The notes: a model not told the origin generated them from the sequence alone. 64,000 nucleotides of DNA from Paranoxybacillus vitaminiphilus (GCF_003259935.1 NZ_QLMH01000011.1:1-64000), one strand, 5' to 3'. Shown: positions 35,545-44,746, numbered from the stretch's first letter. A program made the numbers and translations.

Positions 35545-36342
35545 TTGGCTGAAATATTAATTGTTGATAATGACAAGTATGCAAGAAAGGAAATTAGAGC
35601 GTTCATCGAGGGAAGCAAATATCGTTTTCTTACCATTTACGAGGCCAATACAGCTCAAAGAGGCATGATCCTTTTGAAGCAAAATCGGCCGAGTATACTA
35701 ATTTTGGATATCTCATTGCCGGATATGGACGGAATTAAATTCGGAAGGTCAGCGTTACAATTGTATCCGGATTTGCCGGTTATTGTAGTGACGCAGTTGA
35801 AAATGTTCAAATTTGTACAGGAAGCGATCAATTCAGGTTTTTCAGCGTATTTATTGAAACCGCTTTCTAAAAATGAATTGTATGAAACGCTTGAGCGGCT
35901 TTTACCTGTGGGACTTAATCGAGAGATCAATCAAACTATCAATGGGAATAATAAATTTTCTTCAGATTTAAAAAACCCGATTGAAAGTGCTATTCAGTTT
36001 ATTCAGATGAACTATGGATATTCTCTGACACTAAAGGAAGTAGCAGATCAGGTGTACTTAAGTCCATCCTATTTCAGCCGATTGTTTAAAGAAGAAGTTG
36101 GTATGACGTTTGTGGAATATTTGTCATTTGTTAGAGTGCAAAAAGCGAAAAGTTTACTTCGATTCTCCAGTTTGCCAATTGAAATTATAGCTCATAATAC
36201 GGGATTTTCTAATCCTGGCTACTTTGCGACCGCTTTCAAAAAAATTGTCGGAAAAACGCCGAGTGAATATCGTGAGCAATTCTATTTTCAGGAACAGGGG
36301 GGAGGTCATGATCACGATAAAAAAAGAATTAGAACGTTGTAA
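35545..36342 (+). CDS. AraC-type response regulator (orphan)
   Basis: A 265-residue protein with an N-terminal receiver (1-120) and a C-terminal AraC HTH (about 165-262: LTLKEVADQVYLSPSYFSRL and GFSNPGYFATAFKKIVGKTP). The receiver has the phospho-acceptor Asp55 in ILILDISLPDMDG, Thr83 and Lys105, but the acidic pocket reads VDND, with Asn9 where many regulators have a second acid. Start is TTG 35545, 7 nt after AAGGAGG. No histidine kinase gene is nearby. It overlaps xdhC by 35 nt, so it leads the molybdenum hydroxylase operon and most likely controls it. Confidence 0.8.
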   Translation: MAEILIVDNDKYARKEIRAFIEGSKYRFLTIYEANTAQRGMILLKQNRPSILILDISLPDMDGIKFGRSALQLYPDLPVIVVTQLKMFKFVQEAINSGFSAYLLKPLSKNELYETLERLLPVGLNREINQTINGNNKFSSDLKNPIESAIQFIQMNYGYSLTLKEVADQVYLSPSYFSRLFKEEVGMTFVEYLSFVRVQKAKSLLRFSSLPIEIIAHNTGFSNPGYFATAFKKIVGKTPSEYREQFYFQEQGGGHDHDKKRIRTL

Positions 36343-37399
36343 AAAGAAAGGGCTTTCAGGTGTGCTTGGGACGATCATTTCAACAGAAGGCTCCACTTAT
36401 CAAAAAGCAGGGGCGAAATGTTTCATTTCAGAAGATGGAAAGCTAACTGGACTTTTAAGCGGCGGATGTGTTGAATCAGACATTATTGAACACGCCATGA
36501 AGGTTCTTGAGAGTGAAAAGCCGACAGTCATTCATTACGATTTTTACGGAGATGATGATATCGCTTGGGGACTTGGGGTTGGTTGCAATGGAAAAATGAA
36601 TATTTTTTTACAGCCATATTTTCCTGCCAAACACCCTGAAAAGGCAGCGGTTATTGAACAGTACTTTTCGGAGTCCCTCCAAAAACCGTTGCACGCTGCC
36701 ACTATTGTGAAAGCGAAAGATGAATCGCTGCAAGGAAAAATGTGGGTTATTGATGGTGCTTTTGACAATAACGACCTGCCTATCTCTGTTCATGAGATTG
36801 CTGTCGATTATTTGAAGAGAAAAAAGAATTTGAAAAATGAAATCGTTTATCTAGGCGGCGAACAAGATTTGTATGTGTACTATGAATCAACAAGCCCGCC
36901 CCCACATCTTATCGTTTTCGGTGCAGGTCCGGACGCGATTCCACTCGTCAAGATGGCGAAAAATTTGAAGTGGCTCGTTACTGTACTCGATCATCGTCCA
37001 TCTTATTGTAATGAAGAGAATTTTCCAGAAGCAGATTTCATTCATGTATATCCTGCTGGAAGCGTACCAAACGTTTCCATTCATAAAAACTCATATGTGG
37101 TCATTATGACTCATAATTTCCTGCATGATAAGGAGATTTTAGAATCGATTTTGGATTCAGAGGCTGCCTATATTGGACTACTAGGGCCATGGAGAAGAAC
37201 CGATAGATTAATTGCGATGAGCAATACACTTTTGTCCAATGAAAAGATCCATCGCATCCACAGTCCGATTGGCCTGGATATTGGAGCCAAAACGCCAGAA
37301 GAAATCGCATTCAGTATTTTGGCCGAAATCATGATGGTATATAGAGGGGGAACGGGAAAGAAGTTGTCGCAATTGGCGTGCATGGCGCATTCTGTATGA
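36308..37399 (+). CDS. XdhC/CoxI family molybdenum enzyme maturation factor
   Basis: A 363-residue protein. The N-terminal XdhC/CoxI part has TIISTEGSTYQKAGAKCFIS and GLLSGGCVESDI; the C-terminal Rossmann part has LIVFGAGPDAIPLVKMAKN and GLLGPWRRTDRLI, with the family ending HSPIGLDIGAKTPEEIAFSI. These proteins insert sulfurated molybdenum cofactor into xanthine-dehydrogenase-type enzymes. GGGGGAGG precedes the ATG. It overlaps the regulator gene in front and touches the MocA gene behind. Confidence 0.85.
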   Translation: MITIKKELERCKKKGLSGVLGTIISTEGSTYQKAGAKCFISEDGKLTGLLSGGCVESDIIEHAMKVLESEKPTVIHYDFYGDDDIAWGLGVGCNGKMNIFLQPYFPAKHPEKAAVIEQYFSESLQKPLHAATIVKAKDESLQGKMWVIDGAFDNNDLPISVHEIAVDYLKRKKNLKNEIVYLGGEQDLYVYYESTSPPPHLIVFGAGPDAIPLVKMAKNLKWLVTVLDHRPSYCNEENFPEADFIHVYPAGSVPNVSIHKNSYVVIMTHNFLHDKEILESILDSEAAYIGLLGPWRRTDRLIAMSNTLLSNEKIHRIHSPIGLDIGAKTPEEIAFSILAEIMMVYRGGTGKKLSQLACMAHSV

Positions 37400-38025
37400 A
37401 GGAGGTGACATCTATTATACAGTCGAGAAAAAGCATATGGGGAATTATTTTAGCATCAGGTTTTTCAAAGCGCATGGGAAAACCGAAGCTGCTTCTTCCA
37501 TACAAAGGTAAACCGATTATCCGCCATGTGATTGATGAAAGTATGGAGTCATGTTTAAGCGGTGTGGTTGTCGTAGTCAATCCCGAGATTGCCGAGCTTA
37601 AAAATGAAGTTTCCAGGTCGTGCGTGAGCAAACTAGTTTTGAATGAAAAGGCAGGACAAGGAATGTCAATATCGTTAAAAGCAGGATTGACGACTTTGCC
37701 TTTAACGGCTGACGCTGCCGTTGTATTACTTGGTGACCAGCCGCTTGTCACATCGGATGATATAGATGCAGTCATTCGATGCTACGAATCGAATGGGAGT
37801 TCACCTATTGTCCAAGCAAGATATCGCTCGAAAAGAGGGCATCCAGTTCTATTTGACCGCTCGATGTTTCCGCATCTTTTCAACGTAACAGGCGATGAAG
37901 GTGCAAGATCTGTTTTAAAAATGTTCTCTCATAAAATCTGTTTTGCTAGCATCGATAAACCATTCCCAGGTGATATTGATACACCGGAAGACTATGAACA
38001 GCTTCTTCGGAAGGAGGTAAGTTAA
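37396..38025 (+). CDS. MocA-type molybdenum cofactor cytidylyltransferase
   Basis: A nucleotidyltransferase of about 204-209 residues: ILASGFSKRMGKPK is the NTP-binding signature, VVLLGDQPLVTSDDI the metal site, and RSKRGHPVLFDRSMF and GDEGARSVL the end of the family core. It makes the cytosine dinucleotide form of the cofactor used by the hydroxylase encoded next. The start is unclear. ATG 37396 overlaps the xdhC stop but has no ribosome site; the perfect AAGGAGGTGA at 37399-37408 lies after it and points to an ATT codon at 37414. A GTG at 37378 is also in frame. Confidence 0.82.
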   Translation: MKEVTSIIQSRKSIWGIILASGFSKRMGKPKLLLPYKGKPIIRHVIDESMESCLSGVVVVVNPEIAELKNEVSRSCVSKLVLNEKAGQGMSISLKAGLTTLPLTADAAVVLLGDQPLVTSDDIDAVIRCYESNGSSPIVQARYRSKRGHPVLFDRSMFPHLFNVTGDEGARSVLKMFSHKICFASIDKPFPGDIDTPEDYEQLLRKEVS

Positions 38026-40443
38026 ATGAGTAAAGTGATTGGTAAAAGAGTAACACGTGTGGAAGATAAAAGACTGCTGACAGGTCAGGGAAAATACATC
38101 GATGATATCGGAACACCGCCTAATACAGCTCATGCAGCTATTTTAAGAAGTCCTTATCCGCATGCAAAAATCATCTCCATTGATTATTCTGAAGCATTGA
38201 AAATTCCGGGAGTAAAAGGGGTAGTGACAGGCAAGGATGTTCAGCCATTGTTAAACCCTTTCAGTGTTGGCGTAAGTGCGCCTGTTAAATACTATCCAAT
38301 TGCTATTGATAAAGTCCGTTATGTTGGGGAGCCGGTAGCGGTTGTGGTGGCAAAAAACCGTTATATTGCGGAAGATGCTTTAGAAAAAATCAAAGTGAAA
38401 TATGAAACGCTCGAACCGATTGTAGACATTGAGCGTGCACTCGAAGAAGGAGCACCTATTTTGCATGAAAATGTCGGTTCGAACATCGCCAATCACCGAA
38501 CATTTCACTACGGAGATGTCGATAAGGCATTTCAGCAAGCAGACAGAATCGTAAAACACCGCTTTCATTTTCCGAAATATTCGGCGACACCAGTTGAAAC
38601 ATACGGTATTATTGCGCAATATGAGGAAAGTACGGATAGTTACACGATTCATGCGAATTTCCACGGTCCGTTTGTTCTCCATTCGATTATGGCCGGTGCG
38701 TTAAAAGTACCAAGTAACCGGTTGCGGATCATCATTCCGAAAGATATCGGCGGTAGCTATGGAATTAAAGCAGGTATATTCCCTTACATCGTACTTTGCT
38801 CTGTAGTCAGTCGTCTCGTGGGATGTCCGGTGAAATGGATCGAAGACCGTCAGGAACATTTGGCAGCCAGCTCAAGTTGCACAGATCGTGTGACGTACAT
38901 TGAAGCAGCAGTGAGAAATGACGGAAAAGTGCTCGGTTTAAAAATGAAAATCATGGACAATGTCGGTGCGTATATCCGGGCGCCAGAACCTGCTTGTTTG
39001 TATCGGAACCATGCAAATACAACAGGTGCCTACGACATTCCAAACTTAATGCTCGATGCCTATGCAGTAATGACGAATAAATTGCCAACGGGTCTCATTC
39101 GGGGATACGGCGGACAGGAAACGTATTTTCCTCTTGAACGGATCATGCAAATGATTGCTGATGAACTAGAAATGGATCCAGCCGATGTAATTAGACGGAA
39201 TTTAATTAAAAAAGAGCAGTTTCCTTACAAAACTGCATCTGGTGGAGTGTATGATAGCGGCGATTATGAAAAAGCGTTTGATCTATTGTTGAAAACTGGT
39301 AAATATGAAGAGTTTCGCAAAAAACAAATAGAAGCGCGAAAGAAAGGAAAACTGCTTGGCGTTGGATTAGCAGTCATCGTTGAACCATCTGGTTCCAATA
39401 TGGGCTACATTACAATTGCCCTGACTCCAGAAGAAAGAAAGGCAGGATTGCCAAAATCAGGTTGTACAGAAGCGGCGACGATTTCGATCGATCCGATGGG
39501 AAATGTAAATGTCCGTATCAGTACAACTCCTACCGGTCAAGGACATGAAACTGTCGCAAGCCAAATTGTTTCAGAGATACTGGGTATTCCGCATGACAAA
39601 ATTAACGTTGTAGCTGAACTCGATACGGCTACAAGTGCATGGTCCATCGCATCAGGAAGTTATTCAAGCCGCTTTGCATCAATGGGATCGAGTGCTGTTT
39701 ACTATGCAGCGCAAAAAGTAAAGCGCAAGCTCATTAAAATTGCCGCTCACTTATTACAGATTGACGAAGATAGTTTAACGATTGAAAACGGTCAAATTAT
39801 TTCAAAAACAGATCCGTCCAAATCCATATCCATTAAGCGGGTGGCTGGATCGGCACATTGGAATCCGCTTTCTTTACCGGAAGGAATGGAGCCGGGTATT
39901 TATGAAACAGCCTATTACACAGCTCAGGCAGAGCCACCGGATGATAATGACCTTATTAATTCGTCAATTACGTATGGTTTTGTAGCTGATTTGGTCACAG
40001 TGGAAATTGATCCAGAAACAGGTGAAATCCATATTCTTGATTATTACACTGTCCATGATGCTGGTAAATTGCTAAATCCGCTTATTGTCGATGGACAAAT
40101 TTTAGGTGGTCTTGTTCATGGGCTTGGCGGTGCCATGTATGAAGAGCTCGTATACGACGACAAGGGTCAGCTTTTAACCGGATCATTTATGGATTACTTA
40201 TGTCCTACAGCAACAGAAATACCAAGAGTGACGATCAAACATATTGAAACACCTTCACCGCTTACACCGCTTGGTGCGAAAGGTCTTGGAGAAGGAAACA
40301 CAATGAGCGCACCTGTTGTCATTGCTAACGCAGTAAACGATGCATTGAAGCCTTACGGAGTGATCATTGATTCGCTACCTATAACACCTAATAAAGTATG
40401 GAGTATGATTAATCAGTCAACAAAACAGGGGGTATCATCATGA
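38026..40443 (+). CDS. Molybdenum hydroxylase large subunit (CoxL/XdhA family)
   Basis: An 805-residue catalytic subunit. The N-terminal a/b hammerhead domain (GKRVTRVEDKRLLTGQGKYI), the MPT-binding blocks and GAKGLGEGNTMSAPVVIANA with the catalytic glutamate (KGLGEG) near residue 750 are all present. The active-site loop corresponding to AYxCSFR of CO dehydrogenase reads LIRGYGGQET, with no cysteine, so it is not a form I CO dehydrogenase. It should hydroxylate a carbon next to a heteroatom or carbonyl with water as oxygen source. It starts one base after the MocA stop and overlaps the coxG-like gene by 4 nt (ATGA). Confidence 0.88.
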   Translation: MSKVIGKRVTRVEDKRLLTGQGKYIDDIGTPPNTAHAAILRSPYPHAKIISIDYSEALKIPGVKGVVTGKDVQPLLNPFSVGVSAPVKYYPIAIDKVRYVGEPVAVVVAKNRYIAEDALEKIKVKYETLEPIVDIERALEEGAPILHENVGSNIANHRTFHYGDVDKAFQQADRIVKHRFHFPKYSATPVETYGIIAQYEESTDSYTIHANFHGPFVLHSIMAGALKVPSNRLRIIIPKDIGGSYGIKAGIFPYIVLCSVVSRLVGCPVKWIEDRQEHLAASSSCTDRVTYIEAAVRNDGKVLGLKMKIMDNVGAYIRAPEPACLYRNHANTTGAYDIPNLMLDAYAVMTNKLPTGLIRGYGGQETYFPLERIMQMIADELEMDPADVIRRNLIKKEQFPYKTASGGVYDSGDYEKAFDLLLKTGKYEEFRKKQIEARKKGKLLGVGLAVIVEPSGSNMGYITIALTPEERKAGLPKSGCTEAATISIDPMGNVNVRISTTPTGQGHETVASQIVSEILGIPHDKINVVAELDTATSAWSIASGSYSSRFASMGSSAVYYAAQKVKRKLIKIAAHLLQIDEDSLTIENGQIISKTDPSKSISIKRVAGSAHWNPLSLPEGMEPGIYETAYYTAQAEPPDDNDLINSSITYGFVADLVTVEIDPETGEIHILDYYTVHDAGKLLNPLIVDGQILGGLVHGLGGAMYEELVYDDKGQLLTGSFMDYLCPTATEIPRVTIKHIETPSPLTPLGAKGLGEGNTMSAPVVIANAVNDALKPYGVIIDSLPITPNKVWSMINQSTKQGVSS

Positions 40444-40895
40444 ACGGAAGCGGAAAAGTAATATTGAATGCAGGAATTGAAAAAGCATGGGATGTGTTGC
40501 TTAATCCACAGGCGTTAAAGAACTGTATTATGGGTTGTACGAAGCTGGAGCCTGTTGAAGAGAATAAATATGAAGCGGTATTGTCCATCGGCATTGCGGC
40601 TGTTAAAGGAAAATATGAATCAACCATTGAAATTGCCGATATTCAAAAACCGAACCATTACAAGCTCATTGTAAAAGGGGAAGGAGGTCCCGGCAGTGTT
40701 GAAGCCACTGGGGCGGTGGATCTCGTTCCAATTGATGAAAATACAACGGAGCTCAATTATACGTACGACGCTGAAGTCGGCGGTAAAGTGGCGATGGTCG
40801 GTCAAAGAATGTTAAACGGCGTTGCTAAGCTGATCATCCAGGATTTCTTTAAAAAATTTAATAAAGAACTAGCTAAAAGTGAACAATCCGTCTAA
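40440..40895 (+). CDS. CoxG-like SRPBCC protein
   Basis: A 151-residue START/SRPBCC fold protein: VILNAGIEKAWDVLLNPQAL, CIMGCTKLEPVEENKYEA and GGKVAMVGQRMLNGVAKLII are CoxG blocks. CoxG proteins accompany molybdenum hydroxylases and are proposed to dock them at the membrane or carry quinone. There is no membrane helix. Insertion between large and medium subunit genes points to a direct role for this enzyme. Confidence 0.85.
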   Translation: MNGSGKVILNAGIEKAWDVLLNPQALKNCIMGCTKLEPVEENKYEAVLSIGIAAVKGKYESTIEIADIQKPNHYKLIVKGEGGPGSVEATGAVDLVPIDENTTELNYTYDAEVGGKVAMVGQRMLNGVAKLIIQDFFKKFNKELAKSEQSV

Positions 40896-40924
40896 GTAAA
40901 TTGAGACAGAAAGGAGGGAGGTTC

Positions 40925-41809
40925 ATGAAACCGGCAAAATTTGACTATTATTGCCCGAAAACAGTAGATGAAGCACTGGCGCTTTTAGAAGAAATAGGAT
41001 TTGACGGCAAAATAATTGCCGGAGGTCAAAGTCTTGTACCGATTATGAATATGAGACTGTCAACACCGGAATACTTAATTGATATTAACCAGTTGAAAGA
41101 TTTACAATTCATTGAGCTTGATGGTAGCAAAATGAAAATCGGCGCGTTAACGAGACAAACTGAAATTGAAATGTCCGATGCAGTTCGTAAACATCTGGGG
41201 CTTTTGAGTGAAGCCGTTCCTTATATAGGTCACGTTCAGACGAGAAATCGCGGAACATTTGGCGGAAGTCTTGTTCATGCTGATCCATCGGCTGAAATTC
41301 CACTATCATTAATGGCGCTCGGTGGAACACTTCATATTGCTTCTAAAGAAGAAGTACGGGAAGTAAACGTGGAGGAGTTTTTTGTCACTTATTTAACAAC
41401 TGATATTATGCCGAATGAGTTGCTGACGGAAATCCACGTTCCAGTGCCTGAAGGAAGAACGGGATATTCATTTCATGAAATTTCACGACGCCACGGTGAC
41501 TTTGCTCTCGTTGCCGCTGCCTGTCAATTGTCAATTGATGATCAGGACCGTATTTCAAAAGTTCGTTTGGTTTTGGGAGGCGTTGATGCGGTTCCGTTGT
41601 TGATTACAGACGCAAGCGTGATGGAAGGGGAGCATTTGTCTGCCCCGCTTCTAAATAAAATTGCCGATATGGTTGATGAAGCCGTAAATCCTGAATCAGA
41701 TCTGCACGCAACCGCTGATTACAGAAGACACCTTGCGAAACAATTGGCAGTGCGTACAGTAAAAACAGCCTATGAACGAGCAAGGGGTGAAAACAATGAG
41801 CGTTCATAA
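40925..41809 (+). CDS. Molybdenum hydroxylase FAD-binding medium subunit (CoxM family)
   Basis: A 294-residue FAD subunit: AGGQSLVPIMNMRL (first FAD motif, usual AGGQSL), TRNRGTFGGSLVHADPSAEI (second motif T-x-GG) and FHEISRRHGDFALVAAACQL. It contains only two cysteines, so it lacks the 4Fe-4S insertion seen in 4-hydroxybenzoyl-CoA reductase. AAGGAGGGAGG precedes the ATG at 40925. It overlaps the next gene by 14 nt. It passes electrons from the iron-sulfur subunit to an external acceptor. Confidence 0.88.
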   Translation: MKPAKFDYYCPKTVDEALALLEEIGFDGKIIAGGQSLVPIMNMRLSTPEYLIDINQLKDLQFIELDGSKMKIGALTRQTEIEMSDAVRKHLGLLSEAVPYIGHVQTRNRGTFGGSLVHADPSAEIPLSLMALGGTLHIASKEEVREVNVEEFFVTYLTTDIMPNELLTEIHVPVPEGRTGYSFHEISRRHGDFALVAAACQLSIDDQDRISKVRLVLGGVDAVPLLITDASVMEGEHLSAPLLNKIADMVDEAVNPESDLHATADYRRHLAKQLAVRTVKTAYERARGENNERS

Positions 41810-42290
41810 AATTGAAGTTACAATAAACGGAAAAAAGTATCAGGAACAAGTCGAATCCAGAATGTTGCTCAGCGATTTTTTGCGAGAAACGTGCGGTCTC
41901 ACTGGCACACATGTAGGCTGTGAGCATGGTGTGTGCGGTGCCTGCACGATCCACTTAAATGGTTCGGCTGTCAGGAGCTGTCTTATCTTTGCGGTACAGG
42001 TAGATGGGCAGGAAATAACAACGGTAGAAGGGTTGGCGAAAGATGGTGAATTGACGCCGCTGCAAAGAAATTTCATTGAATGTCACGGTCTTCAGTGCGG
42101 TTTCTGTACACCGGGTATCTTAATGTCAACAACCGACTATCTGCAAAAAAATCCGCAGCCAACACTTCAGGAAATTAAAGAAATGCTATCGGGACATTTA
42201 TGCCGCTGCACAGGCTATGAAGGGATTATAAAAGCGATTCAAAAAACAGTCGATGAAAATAATCACCATTATGAAGCTGAAAGGAGATGA
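41796..42290 (+). CDS. Molybdenum hydroxylase 2Fe-2S small subunit (CoxS family)
   Basis: A 164-residue subunit with both 2Fe-2S clusters: plant-ferredoxin type CEHGVCGACTIHLNG with a fourth cysteine in VRSC, and the helical CGFCTPG ... HLCRCTGYEGI pair. Start 41796 follows AAGGGGTG. It links the molybdenum centre to the FAD subunit. The stop is 4 nt before the ligase gene. Confidence 0.9.
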   Translation: MSVHKIEVTINGKKYQEQVESRMLLSDFLRETCGLTGTHVGCEHGVCGACTIHLNGSAVRSCLIFAVQVDGQEITTVEGLAKDGELTPLQRNFIECHGLQCGFCTPGILMSTTDYLQKNPQPTLQEIKEMLSGHLCRCTGYEGIIKAIQKTVDENNHHYEAERR

Positions 42291-42294
42291 TTGA

Positions 42295-43860
42295 ATGAAT
42301 GTTGTTACGATGTTCGATTTCGCTGTCGAACGTTTTCCAAATCGAGTCGCTGTTGTAGAAGGCGACAAAAGGTATACGTACAGACAGTTTCATAAGGAAG
42401 TAACGAAAGTAGCAGCTTCGCTTCAAAGAATCGGTATTAAGCAGCATGACCGCGTAATGATCCTTTTGAAAAATCGCCTTGAAAACATCGTCATTTATTG
42501 GGCGCTTCAAAAAATTGGAGCCGTGTACACGCCGATCAATTTCCGCTTGGCCGTGAAAGAGGTCGAGTACTGTGTAAACGATGCGGAGGCGACGGCTGTT
42601 GTATACGAAAATGCCAGCCAGGAATCCGTTTTGAAAGCGAACTTTCAGCAAAAGCCGATTCTGATTGGTGTTGGAGAAGTGGAAGGGGCTGATATTTATT
42701 ATAATGAGCTCGTCGACCGGAGCCCTGGAAGTTTTGAAAAACCGGTGATCGATGACAATGATGTGGCTATCATGCTTTATACATCTGGCACAACCGGGAA
42801 ACCGAAGGGGGTTCCGCGTACCCAGAAAAACGAATACAGTGCAGCTCTTGCCCATATTATTCAAAACCAATATCAGGACGGAGAAAGTACATTGGGCACG
42901 ATGCCGCTCTATCATACGATGGGGATGCGTTCGCTTTTATCCATCATGTTTTTAAACGGCAAATACGTTATTTTGCCTGATTTCGACGCTAAAGAAGCGC
43001 TTGAATTATTGGAACGCGAAGAAATCACATCGCTTTATTTAGTGCCTACATTATATCATGACATTTTAAATCATGAAGAATTTTATAACTATGATTTGTC
43101 CAAGTTGAAGAAAATCGGCTATGCCGGTGCGCCAATGACAACCGCTTTAACAGAGAAGTGTGTGAAGATGCTGAAACCGGAAGTTTTTGTTAACCATTAT
43201 GGGAGCACAGAAATTTACACATTTACGATCAATCCTAATGTTGCAGAAAAACCAGGATGTGCAGGCAAACCAGGAATACATCAAAACATCCGCATCGTTA
43301 AAGCCGATCCTAATGGTCAGTCAACACCGGAAGATATTGTTGAAAACGGGGAAATCGGTGAAATCATTGTTAGTATTGAATCTCCTGAAAGTTTCAAAGG
43401 TTATTGGAATCGGCCAGATGCTACAAAAAAAGCGATTAGGGATGGCTGGTATTTTACAGGAGACCTCGGCATGTTAGATGAGGATGGAGATTTATATGTT
43501 GTTGGGCGAGTAGACGATATGATCATTTCCGGCGGAGAAAATATTCATCCTGTTGAAGTGGAAGATGTTTTGTCAAAACATCCGAAAGTAGATGAAGTGG
43601 CTGTCATCGGCGAAGAAGATGAACGCTGGGGGCAAATTGTAGCCGCTTATGTTGTGCCGAAAGATCCGTCACTCACCATCCAGGAGCTAGACGATTATTG
43701 TAAGAACAATACAACGCTTTCCAACTTTAAACGTCCGAGAAAATACGTATTTATTAAAGAAGTACCAAAAAGCCCGGTTGGAAAAATTCTCCGCCGCAAT
43801 ATAAGAAATGGAGAATTTGAACTTTATCATATAAACGAAAATGAGGAAGCAGTTTATTAA
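42295..43860 (+). CDS. AMP-forming acyl/aryl-CoA ligase
   Basis: A 521-residue member of the adenylate-forming family: P-loop YTSGTTGKPKGVP at about residue 162, VNHYGSTEIYT (A5), GWYFTGDLG (A7), ISGGENIHPVEVED (A8) and the catalytic lysine in SPVGKILRR (A10, about 505). Its length and the ENIHPVEVE motif place it near benzoate/4-chlorobenzoate/short acyl ligases. It should make the CoA thioester of the acid brought in by the transporter at the end of the operon. Exact substrate unknown. Confidence 0.85.
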   Translation: MNVVTMFDFAVERFPNRVAVVEGDKRYTYRQFHKEVTKVAASLQRIGIKQHDRVMILLKNRLENIVIYWALQKIGAVYTPINFRLAVKEVEYCVNDAEATAVVYENASQESVLKANFQQKPILIGVGEVEGADIYYNELVDRSPGSFEKPVIDDNDVAIMLYTSGTTGKPKGVPRTQKNEYSAALAHIIQNQYQDGESTLGTMPLYHTMGMRSLLSIMFLNGKYVILPDFDAKEALELLEREEITSLYLVPTLYHDILNHEEFYNYDLSKLKKIGYAGAPMTTALTEKCVKMLKPEVFVNHYGSTEIYTFTINPNVAEKPGCAGKPGIHQNIRIVKADPNGQSTPEDIVENGEIGEIIVSIESPESFKGYWNRPDATKKAIRDGWYFTGDLGMLDEDGDLYVVGRVDDMIISGGENIHPVEVEDVLSKHPKVDEVAVIGEEDERWGQIVAAYVVPKDPSLTIQELDDYCKNNTTLSNFKRPRKYVFIKEVPKSPVGKILRRNIRNGEFELYHINENEEAVY

Positions 43861-43902
43861 TTAATTAAAATAAATAACTCTAAGATGAAGAAAGGGGAAC
43901 CA

Positions 43903-44694
43903 ATGATGGAAGCAGTAAAACAATATGATCACATTCGCGTGGAAAAAAATCAGGAGAAAAAGACGGCTACTATTGTTTTTGACCGTCCAGAAAAAATGAA
44001 CTATATCAGTATGCTCGCACGATCTCAATTTTCGGAAATTTTTGACGAGTTAAACAAAGACGATGACGTTCGAGTCATCATTATTAAAGGAGAAGGTAAT
44101 CAGGCATTCAGCGCGGGAGGAAATATTCCAGAATTTATGGAAGTACACCAAGAAGAACTGTCACATCTTGCTGTAAATGTTGCGGCGCCGGAACGCTCTC
44201 CAAAGCCGGTGATCGCCCAATTGCAAGGTTATACATTTGGTGTTGGTCTTGAAATTGCGATGGCTTGTGATTTCCGTATCGCCGCCGATGATACACTCCT
44301 GGCGCTGCCAGAGATGAATCTCGGCATGATTCCAGGAAGCGGCGGAACACAGAGGGTAGCAAAAATAGCCGGATTAACCCGCGCGAAAGACATGATTATG
44401 AGAGCAAGAAGAATACCAGCTGATGAAGCATATCAATGGGGGCTTATCACAAAAGTGGTTCCGAAAGCAGAACTTGAAAATGAAGTCAATGCGCTTGCAG
44501 ATGAACTTATGAAGTTTTCACCACTTGCGCTAAAAGTATGTAAACAAGTACTGAATGCCGCCTATGAAACACCTCTTAGCGCAGGTCTTGAAATTGAAGG
44601 AAAAGCATATGGTTTACTCCGTACAACAGAGGACTTCAAAGAAGGTGTAGCAGCATTCGTGGAAAAAAGAAAACCAAACTTCACAGGAAAATAA
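43903..44694 (+). CDS. Enoyl-CoA hydratase/isomerase (crotonase) family protein
   Basis: A 263-residue crotonase: AFSAGGNIPEF (oxyanion hole), QLQGYTFGVGLEIAMACDFR, and LPEMNLGMIPGSGGTQRVAK (second catalytic region, with E and G at normal hydratase places). The C-terminus ends FVEKRKPNFTGK. AAAGGGGA precedes the ATG pair at 43903/43906. The position next to a CoA ligase and a molybdenum hydroxylase suggests it acts on the hydroxylated CoA ester, as hydratase, isomerase or thioesterase. In furoate catabolism a crotonase-like protein (HmfE) acts as 2-oxoglutaroyl-CoA hydrolase. Confidence 0.82.
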   Translation: MMEAVKQYDHIRVEKNQEKKTATIVFDRPEKMNYISMLARSQFSEIFDELNKDDDVRVIIIKGEGNQAFSAGGNIPEFMEVHQEELSHLAVNVAAPERSPKPVIAQLQGYTFGVGLEIAMACDFRIAADDTLLALPEMNLGMIPGSGGTQRVAKIAGLTRAKDMIMRARRIPADEAYQWGLITKVVPKAELENEVNALADELMKFSPLALKVCKQVLNAAYETPLSAGLEIEGKAYGLLRTTEDFKEGVAAFVEKRKPNFTGK

Positions 44695-44716
44695 AATAAT
44701 CATATTGTTTACAGCA

Positions 44717-44746
44717 ATGCTCCCCCGACGACTGTCGCGGGAGCAT
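44717..44746 (+). other. GC-rich hairpin between crotonase and transporter genes
   Basis: ATGCTCCC..GAC/GTC..GGGAGCAT with no T tract. It may reduce read-through into, or stabilise, the transporter message. Confidence 0.5.

Noticed and set aside
38026-40443. Possible CO dehydrogenase (coxL)
   Set aside because: The active-site loop has no AYxCSFR cysteine, and the operon carries a CoA ligase and crotonase, which do not fit CO oxidation.
40925-41809. 4-Hydroxybenzoyl-CoA reductase medium subunit
   Set aside because: The FAD subunit has only two cysteines and normal length, so the 4Fe-4S insertion of that enzyme is absent.
42226-42915. 229-codon minus-strand frame opposite the CoA ligase
   Set aside because: Antisense to clear ligase motifs, rich in His, Arg and Phe, and no family motif.
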